A stretch of 64,000 nucleotides of DNA from Fratercula arctica. Lineage: Eukaryota > Chordata > Aves > Charadriiformes > Alcidae. Shown here piece after piece: positions 56,370-64,000 of this stretch. Positions within the stretch are counted from its first letter, which is position 1, and each line of letters opens with the position of its first letter. Location: positions 46,572,207 through 46,636,206 of the forward strand of contig CANTUZ010000006.1 in assembly GCA_947846985.1 (NCBI GenBank), read 5' to 3'. A program made the position numbers and the translations under genes. The notes under the pieces are model-generated. The model did no database searches and had not been told where the DNA came from. It saw only the letters and a program-made list of their open reading frames with translations.

Positions 56370-57425
56370 AAATCTGTATCAGCTAGCAACACAAAGACTA
56401 CCTGCCTCCTGAGTGCAATCACTAAATTCTGTAAGTTTGGGGGGTAGAACCTTTCATTTTCTACCAGGCATTAAACTAGGCATTAAAGTGTCTGGTCCAC
56501 TTTTAAATAACATAGCAATCCCTCACTAATTCAGGTCTTCTTCCTACTGAATTCATGGGATATCTCTCCGTCGCTCAGGTGCTTGCCCATCAGAAAGGCA
56601 GGCATTTCTGTCCAGGTACACATGGGTGGAAAGTAACCGTTTAGAAATGATTGGTCATGGACTGGTGCGATTTAAAATTAAGAACTTAACATTTTTGGAA
56701 ATAAGGGACTACGCATGGCTGTCACACTTCTTCCAGTTCTAGACAGATACAAGGGTGCAGAGGGAATACAGAGATTGGCCATGATCAGAACTGCGACACA
56801 CTATTCACCAGTGGTTTAATGTTAAAAAAAAAAAAAAAAGCACAACCTAGTAACACATGAGAAAACAGAGTAGAAGTTTGCACCATGCAAATACAAAATA
56901 TTCTGGCCCAGTCCCATTTTCTGTACATATCTGAAGTGATTTCCAGCACATGGCCAGCAGTGCACCCCACCGCCTGCAGCACACAAGCTGCCCCACCACA
57001 CAACACGGCTTTTCCAAGAGACACTGCACCTCTCTTCTGATGGTCGGTTAAGTTTTCCAAAGGGAAACGCTGTCCTGCCTGCTCCTCGCCCCAATTTATC
57101 CCCCAACAGCCTTGCTTATCCTCCCACTGCAGCAATGAAGGCTCCTTGGAGGTGACCCACCACTCAACAGGAGCTCCAGGGGGGACGCTAACTGCTTCGC
57201 GTTCTGGTAATACTTACCAAGCATTAGGAATAGGAAAAAACACCCCAAAGCCAAGCCTGAAATCAGGAATAAGACCAGCATATATGTACAGCTCTTTTCT
57301 GCCGTACCTTAGGGACCGTAAAACACACCAGCAAAACAGGCCCCATTCCCTCAGCCCTTACTCACGTGGCGGCAGGACTCCCTGCATGAGTTGGCAACAA
57401 CTTACGCAGCCAAAGAGCTGCAGGA
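56370..57425. other. Noncoding DNA
   Basis: A-run at about 56823-56839 within several minus-strand frames (up to 116 codons) that therefore look artefactual. No gene or element supported. Confidence 0.55.
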
Positions 57426-57429
57426 TCAG

Positions 57430-58555
57430 GCCCTTAATTGCTTAAAAATACACTACCCACCAACAGTTACCTAATTTAGCAGAATATATTACCTCTCTGC
57501 TTCATAAATCTTAATTAAAGCTGTTAGTTTTCCTATTATATGATCAAGAAATGCCCCATTAAAGTTAAGCCGTTTCTCCAAGTAATTATATACATTATGT
57601 GGTGTGAGTGTAAAGATGCATATAGCATTCCACTTCCAATTATTTTGCATACCCTGAAAAGCACTATCTATTAAATAAAAAACTTGCAGAATTTCATTAA
57701 TGCACGATTTTTTAATCTCCCAAAAGTCAAAGCTGTCCCCCAGGAGCGTATATACTCAGTGTTGGCTCCTTATAATACAATTTAATGCTCACAAACACAA
57801 CTAAAGTATTTAAGCATTTACAGAGGTTGTCATAAGCGCTTTTCTTATTTTTGATCAAATTCAAGTCTACACTTAATACAGTTAACTGTAGTTATTTAAT
57901 TTCAAAACTCAAGAATCCAACCTCAAAAATTTATAACAATATAAATTTAGTTACATTGATATAGGATATGTATGCTACTGGGAAACCATTTTTCAGTAAG
58001 AAGTGTAGAACTGTAAGATCTAAACGGAGTTATTTTTTAAAGTAAGCATTATTTCAAATAAACCTTGTCAGATTTCAAATAATATTTTCCTCTTCGACAG
58101 TAAAATGATTTCATAATTTTTAGTGGTATGTTTCAAGCCAGTGCTAAATGCTACCAAAAACTAAATATATTTTAATTATGCTTTCTCTTTTGATGAGAAT
58201 TTCATGTAAATACAGAAAAAAATATTAAACAGAGACATTGCAAATATCTTAAATACATTATTAACCAAAGCACTTCATTTCCTAGCAACTGCCTAGAGAG
58301 AATGAAATTTGGAAAATTATTCTTAGTTCCCCTAAGACACCGAATTTATTGCCTGACCACATTAACAATTAAAAGGTATATGCAAGATGTTAGATGTTAA
58401 AATATAATGGAAGGAGCTTAACATCTGCTCATATAAGGCACGGAACCAACTCCTGCCCTTAAAAGTAACCTAATCAGGCTTACAAAAATGTAATATTTTA
58501 CTTTTAAGCAAAATCTTATTCTCCAAAAAGTGCAGAGAGTCGATCAGACACATAA
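57430..58555. promoter_or_regulatory. Long AT-rich candidate enhancer block
   Basis: About 1.1 kb of AT-rich but non-repetitive DNA. Sites include TTAATTAA (57511-57518), TAATTA (57583-57588), a TEAD-like CATTCCA (57626-57632), an octamer variant ATTTTGCAT (57642-57650), TTGATCAA (57851-57858) and a perfect HNF1-like palindrome CAGTTAACTG (57879-57888). There is no significant open frame, which is itself notable over such a span. The texture is that of highly conserved noncoding DNA; this is inference without alignment. Confidence 0.42.
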
Positions 58556-59240
58556 GGAAGAAGGAATAAGAAAAGCACAGAGAGCGGCAGCCCCAGCTGA
58601 TGCTGATAATCTTTGATCCCTCAGAGCTGACAGTACATTATTAATTGAAACATTGGGGCTGAACTATGTCCTCTTCTGTAGTAATCATAATATAATTATA
58701 TCCCATAGGCAGAAATACTATTTCCACCTCTGCCCCTGAAAAAGTAATCGACAAACTGGCTTAAAAATGTGTGAAACCAAGTAGCACACCAGCGCTCTCT
58801 TTATGGTGTCAGTACTTGGGGTCCATAAATCATGATGCATATTCTGAGGAAACAGATAAACAAAAATATCAAAAATTATTTTTATATAATACATTACGAA
58901 AGCATCTTGGATAACTTGATTTCAAATTATCTGGCTACGTTTCTTTTTATAATCTTCCCCCCCCCCACCCCGTTTTTAATTTTTGCACAGATGTAGCTTT
59001 ATAAATAACAGTATTTCCTGGAATCCCTGAAACGTCAAACCAAACATATTTTCCAATATTAAACGATTGCATTCCATTATATCATTACCACTTAGAATAG
59101 GCTATAAATTCATTGACTGAGGAGTTTAATAGCAATGCTTGATCTTTTATATACCATACTTTCACTAATAGAAAATCGGCGTCTTCTGAAACATTAGCAC
59201 GTTACCCTTTCTAGTAAAGCATATCAAATCACATTAGGGA
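58556..59240. promoter_or_regulatory. Candidate enhancer block, continuation
   Basis: Starts with a GC-balanced part (58575-58650, GCCCCAGCTGATGCTGATAA, containing CAGCTG and TGATAA) and runs into AT-rich DNA with TAATCATAATATAATTATA near 58682-58700. A C-run lies at about 58959-58966. Largely repeat-free. Could be a second element beside the previous block. Confidence 0.38.
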
Positions 59241-59279
59241 AAAAGTTGCCAAGTCAAATGGAAGTTCGGTGCCAGTTTT

Positions 59280-59350
59280 CTTTTTTTTTTTTTTTTCTTT
59301 CTTTTTCTCAAGAGGCAGAGAGAGAGAGAGAGAGTGTGCGAGAGGGGGGA
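59280..59350. repeat. T-run and (AG)n microsatellite
   Basis: About 17 T, a TTTC stretch, then nine to ten AG units at 59316-59334 and a G-run. Confidence 0.95.
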
Positions 59351-59904
59351 TTAAATTTCTTACTAAACCTGTGGCAGTGAACATAAAATATAATAATACT
59401 CCTTTAACATTCCTATCATGATTTTGGTCCTAGCACTTAAACCAGCTGGGGACTGAAGGAGTTAATGCTTTAAAATGTGCAATAATTCAGTGGGATAGCT
59501 TGCATGATTTGCAATATACTTTTTTTTTTTTTCTTTGCAAGATAGACTCCGGAGCAGACAGATCAACTTTGCAAAAATAAGTAGGGAGAAAGAAAGAAAA
59601 AAAAAGGGACTCTACAACCAATCAAACCAAATGCCAGAGCAGAGGGCAAAGGGATATGGAAACTGAGAAGATAGACTTCCAAGTCCTTTCCTGAAAGTGC
59701 TTGGATTTTGAGGAGAGTCCAACATCGCCTGACAAAAGTGTCTTTGTGCGGCGACACTGGGGAGAAGGGAGGAGAGCTCGGGAAACCTAATGAAAACAGG
59801 CCAAGCCTTATACATTAGACCCCATGGAGAACTTTGAATCATACGAGCTGCAGACAAGCACTGAGTATGTAATGCCAAATTAAAGACCACCAAATATGGG
59901 CAGC

Positions 59905-60032
59905 ATCGGAGCAGCGCCGGGGCAGATGTGCTGGTGGTACGGGCCAGCGCATCGCTCGCTGCTTCCCTCCGTCCATCGCTCCGTCCCCTGCCGAGAGCTG
60001 AGCACCCCGGGGCAGCCCAACGTGCTCCCCGC
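59905..60032. promoter_or_regulatory. Small CpG-rich patch
   Basis: About a dozen CpGs in roughly 130 bases (GCAGCGCCGGGG, CATCGCTCGCTGC, CCGTCC). Too short for a CpG island. No TATA box or other promoter signal recognised. Confidence 0.25.
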
Positions 60033-61857
60033 AGGGACCTGTGGCTCATTTACCCACTAAAGAAAGTATAATGGATCTTTGAAAGACTTTTTCTGCAATC
60101 TGGTTGAATGTTAGCGGTGTTAACGTGCTAGCAAAGAGGGTGCTGAACTGCAGCTGCCATTGCCAAAGTCCTAGTGTGGGGCTGAGATGTCACCTCCTCG
60201 CCTGCCCCACACCCCAGCCCACCTGGCTTTCCCACATTGTTCCTTCTTTGTATTTTATGATAGACGGTGTATTTGTCCTTGCCTTCTGAGAAGAATTCAG
60301 CCTCATGCTGAATCACTCATGGAACTCGTTAGCAAGGTGCAATCTTTGCAGTTCTCTCCCACCCAAAACAGATGCCTCGTGATCCCGGCAGCAAGGCAAG
60401 AACAAGCCAACAGATAGGAAGCTCTTCGTGCTCATCCACCAGGATGCTTCAGCATCAAGGTGTTTGGCATGCGCCTCCCACCCGCTCGTCATTTCCCACT
60501 GGTAACATCGCAGCACAGCATCTCCACCTTTCAAATCAGGGAGGACGTTTGGGACGCCTGGTCCCCAACCACACTGCCTGCCCTCCCAGGCTCCCCACAG
60601 CATCTTTTCTGTGCTCTCTGCTCATATGAAAAACATCCCAATCCCATTAGTTATTCTCACACTGACAACTGCTCCCACCAAGGAAGAGCTGCTGAGGTCT
60701 CCATGGCCCTACACGGAGGAGATGGTACAAGACAATGTGCCTGAGCTGCACTAAACTCATTATAACAGTGTTTAATCATGTCACAGTGAATGCCATCCTA
60801 CTTTCATGCAAATCAGCAGAAAAAGCTGTAATTAATTTGAATGAGTGCAGACGAAGACCTTGCAAATTCTTTCCCCTTCAAGAGTCGATGTTCCTCACCT
60901 CCTTCCCAGCTTCCCCAACCTCTGCTCCCACAACCCACTGAGGAGGCGGACAAGCAAGCAGGGGTGGCCATCCCCACCGCCCCGTGCTGCAACACAGGGA
61001 CGGGCAGCCACCCATCCCCAATTATTTAGTCCCATGCAAAGATGAGTGAATTTTGCCCTGAAAACATTGGGAAAACCCGCTTTTGAATAACCCAAGCTCT
61101 CTGCCCAGCCCTCCTTTGCCAAGGAAAGCTCCTGGGCGCAGGGGGTGAATTCTGCCCCCAGCAGTGCTGTTGGAAACTCTTCATTTCAAAACTTTTTAGA
61201 AAAATAGAACTGTTTAAAAAAAAATTTAAATCTCCCCATTTTAAGAACAATGCAAAAAAGGGATACCACCTCGTCCAGCAGTGAGGCGAGGTGAGAGCCA
61301 GCAGAAAAGAAACCAAAACAGAAGAACCCACCATGCAGGCAGGGAATCAAGGGGACCATTTCTCCCTCCCTGTCATTGCCATGTATTAAATGAGATTTGA
61401 AAACACCGGGCCGATTTCTTGATTGGTGTCAACTGGCACCACTGCTTAGTGGTCAACACAGATAAACCTACTTGCAGGAGAGTATAGGATTTGTCCCTGT
61501 TAAACCCAAAAATTTGTAGGAAATAATATAGAAGTGGATGGTTTGGGGTAGAGAAGAAAAAGGAGGAGCAAAAACCAAACCCAAAAGCAATATTTTGATG
61601 TAGCTAGAAAAGACTAGCAGCTTTTTAGCTCTGAATAACAAATGTGAAAAGAAAATCCCCTATATTTAAGGTAACACTTGGAAAAATGACCACTGTATTT
61701 CCTCAGCAGTGACCGAGCCAACTTCTTTCAATCACCTCCAGTGCAGAGCAACACCAACCATGGTGAGGTTGTGCTCATGTAAGCAACCTCCGTTGGCCAA
61801 ACCCAAGTGTCCATACCCAGCGGAAAGCTAGGGCAATCTCCAGCTTTGGTGGGATTG

Positions 61858-61990
61858 CCCTGGATTTGCACCAGAGTCACCAGGGGAAACATTTGGACCA
61901 ATAATTCCTTAAAAACACAAGGTGGTTGCATTTTTTTTCCCCGCACGGACTGTGAAACCTCAGTGAAGTCAGTGGTGTTGCACAGGCTAT
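61858..61990. mobile_element. Possible amniote palindromic-element scrap (weak)
   Basis: 'GGATTTGCACCAGAGTCACC' and 'CTCAGTGAAGTCAGTGGTGTTGC' echo the arms of the elements noted elsewhere (GCACCAGTGTAAC..., CACTGAAGTCAATGG). Spacing is loose. Confidence 0.3.
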
Positions 61991-62928
61991 AGATCACTGT
62001 AGGTTTTAGGGCTTTGTTTTATGCCAGATATTTTGTGATATTGTATATTTCTGGCAAAAATTCACCTTCATTTATACAATAGCAAGCATATTGGATGTTC
62101 CCTCAATACTTCCCTGTGCAGGCTGGACCCACACAGTTAGAAAACTCTGGGTTTTCCAAAGTCTTGTGAGTCTCATGTGGGTGTGCTCCTCTCCACTCTT
62201 CCAGAGTCTGATTTCTCTAATTTGGCTTGATAGAAACCCAAATTATTCCCCCTCATAGCCCAGAACTTCTTTACATCTCTCCTCAAGCTATTTTTTTCTT
62301 TCATTCCCCCATCACAACCCTCCCAGGCCTTTGTATCACATTGGATCCTTGCAATGCCCCCCTTTGGGGACAGAAAAGGCTGTTCATCTCTCCCTCCTTC
62401 TTTCTCCTCCCGCCTCCCTCCTTGTTCTCTTATCATTGCCCACATTTCCTTCCCACTCTCCCATCTGCGGTGCCACCACATTTAAATGGTTCAACATGCC
62501 CACGGCTGGTCTGCTCCTCTTCACCTTCAGCATGCAGCTAGTTAGAAATACAGATGTATATACTAGTAAGGTTCATATCTATTGATTTCAAGAAAATGTA
62601 AAGTGTGCTTGCAAGATACTGTATGAAGACAGCCCTTCAGGACCATTCTTTGTCCCACTAAAGTTGATGGGACTGTCCAAGTCAACATCGGGAGCCGACA
62701 TAGCTTTTCTTGGATCATAAGCCAGAGACTTGCTTTCATGTTGCCTTGAGCATTCTTTTTCAAAGAAATTTACAATCAGCCTAGTCCCAACAAGCACATT
62801 TGATTATTAATAGTTTCTGTAGCTATTAAGCCACTATAACATACCGAGTTTAGCAATCAGACGTGAACTTTTCTCATGGATAGCCCTGTTCCAAGTTTTA
62901 CAGGGGATTACTTTCACTAAAAATGTAG

Positions 62929-63186
62929 TCATAGAATAGTTTGTGTTGGAAGGGACCTTTAAAGGCCATCTAGTCCAACCCCCCTGCAATGAGCAGGGAC
63001 ATCTTCAACTAGATCAGGTTGCTCAGAGCCCCGGCCAACCTGACCTGGAATGTTTCCAGGGATGGGGTATCTCCCACGTCTCTGGAAAACCTGTTCCAGG
63101 GTTTCACCACCTTCATTGTAAAAAATTTCGTGCTTATATCTAGTCAAAATCTGTTTCAAGGAAACTTCTCCATGTTGTTTTGCACA
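62929..63186 (-). mobile_element. CR1 LINE, 3'-end fragment
   Basis: The plus strand reads 'TCATAGAATAGTTTGTGTTG', 'GAAGGGACCTTTAAAGGCCA', 'TCTAGTCCAACCCCCCTGC', 'GGTTGCTCAGAGCCC', 'TTCCAGGGATGGGG', 'CCTGTTCCAGGGTTTCACCA' and 'TTCATTGTAAAAAATTTCGTG'. This follows the reverse complement of the CR1 3' end for about 260 bases. It is 5'-truncated, has no coding capacity, and is better preserved and longer than the copy at 8930-9062. Minus-strand frames in it are not genes. Confidence 0.97.
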
Positions 63187-64000
63187 GTAAAACAGTGAAA
63201 ATAATCTTTATTTCCTATTTGAATACTGGTAAACCCATTTGGAGCTGAAATCAGGCTCACCATTTTGTTGCTTATGGCAGTCTATACCACTGGAATTTTA
63301 TAAAGATCATTTTGCTACTAGATGCATTAACAGCATATCCCTAAAACTTCTCTTTATATTGTCTAGAGTTAAGTTAAAATAAATATTAAAGAGCACCAAA
63401 TAAGAAAAGAAAAAAAAAACCAAACATAATAATCTCAGACTCTGCAGAAGCCTGGATTTGTCTCAGAAGCTAATGAAGAGTTCAGGGTTATCTGAATGCA
63501 GTGTTTTAACTTGGGTCCTTCACTACAATTTATAGGAAGGTTTTTCCCATCCCTAACACGAGGTCTGTTCACTTCCACTGTCATTTACTAAAGACTGACC
63601 ATACCTTGGGGCTAAACAAAGAGCAAAGACGATGGTGCCTTCAGCTTCGCAGGCGAGCGGTTGGAGAGGGATGTCTTTGCTCCCTCCTACACCTAGCACT
63701 GCAAGGGCTTTCCGGCACTGTTATTAAATCAATACAAAACACCAACAGAGAGCATGCATCTCATTTTTTAAAGCCGTGTGTTTTCTGGGCTGCTTATTCA
63801 ATCATTTTAACAATTCCAAAACCCACGACTCACACCACACGTGTCCTTTCGTTGGGAACCATAGGTGATATGATCAAAGTTAGCCTACACCTAATCAGCA
63901 CGCGAGAAATAATCAAGAATCTTTTTTTTAAGACGTGTTCAATTCAGCAAAGGGCAAGGACTATTAGTCTTTTCCTTATTTACTACAGTTTGGGTGAAAT
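63187..64000. other. Noncoding DNA to window end
   Basis: AT-rich sequence with A-runs near 63410. No gene, RNA or element recognised. Confidence 0.55.

Larger units (their letters stand above)
59351..62925. other. Noncoding DNA
   Basis: No gene supported. Overlapping minus- and plus-strand frames (up to 145 codons at 59612-60049) have no domain. A small CpG-rich patch lies at 59910-60030 and a possible palindromic-element scrap at 61860-61990, listed separately. Near 62640-62680 'TCCCACTAAAGTTGATGGGA' may be another short scrap of the same kind. Confidence 0.5.

Noticed and set aside
59612..60049. Minus-strand frame of 145 codons
   Set aside because: CpG-rich patch at one end and no recognisable domain; adjacent frames conflict.
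1..64000. CRISPR arrays, phage, insertion sequences, toxin-antitoxin or other bacterial systems
   Set aside because: No spaced direct repeats, no dense coding and no ribosome-binding sites; vertebrate repeats are present instead.
1..64000. tRNA, rRNA, snRNA or known microRNA genes
   Set aside because: I looked for A/B-box tRNA signatures and for seed sequences of common vertebrate microRNAs and found none that I can support.
1..64000. Endogenous retrovirus or LTR element
   Set aside because: No paired long terminal repeats, primer-binding site or polymerase-like frame noticed. The 45-bp direct repeats at 27.7 and 28.6 kb are too short and lack TG...CA ends.

Overview
The window looks like noncoding DNA from a bird, or less likely another sauropsid. 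The main evidence is two clear 3'-end fragments of CR1 LINEs, both on the minus strand (about 8930-9062 and 62929-63186). They carry the CR1 terminal ATTCTATGATT-type tail and the 'TTGGAAGGGACC' signature that is typical of avian genomes. Much older layers are also present: eroded MIR SINEs, an L3/CR1-like LINE relic, and degraded short palindromic elements with the 'TTGACTTCAATGG / GGCCAGATCCT / GCACTTAAGCAC' vocabulary found across amniotes. These assignments come from remembered consensus sequences; no database search was possible.

I find no protein-coding gene, tRNA, rRNA or known microRNA that I can support. No reading frame exceeds 219 codons, none has a recognisable domain, and the longest lie in GC-rich or repeat-bearing DNA where chance frames are expected. 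There are no bacterial, phage or CRISPR features.

What the window does contain is a sparse desert with many short blocks that look like candidate cis-regulatory elements. These blocks are free of recognisable young repeats and carry close-packed homeodomain (TAATTA), POU octamer, SOX (ACAATG/CATTGT), E-box, GATA, TALE and nuclear-receptor motifs. The best are 13.9-14.9 kb, 17.3-17.9 kb (a CpG island of about 500 bp joined to a motif-dense element), 18.8-19.1 kb, 20.4-20.6 kb, 21.5-22.1 kb, 24.0-24.4 kb, 32.4-33.0 kb, 37.7-38.0 kb, 43.8-44.3 kb, 47.2-47.6 kb, 49.8-50.5 kb and 57.4-59.2 kb. This layout fits the regulatory flank or a large intron of a developmental transcription-factor gene. Conservation is inferred from texture only, and I cannot name the target gene.

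Layout: 1-13.4 kb is mostly unremarkable DNA with a few old SINE/MITE relics and one CR1. 13.4-25 kb holds the densest set of candidate enhancers, including the CpG island. 25-37 kb is repeat-relic rich, with a LINE relic at 27.9-28.5 kb bracketed by a diverged 45-bp direct repeat. 37-52 kb alternates candidate elements with plain DNA. 52-57 kb is mostly plain. 57.4-59.2 kb is a long AT-rich block with elements. 59.3-64 kb is plain and ends with the second CR1.
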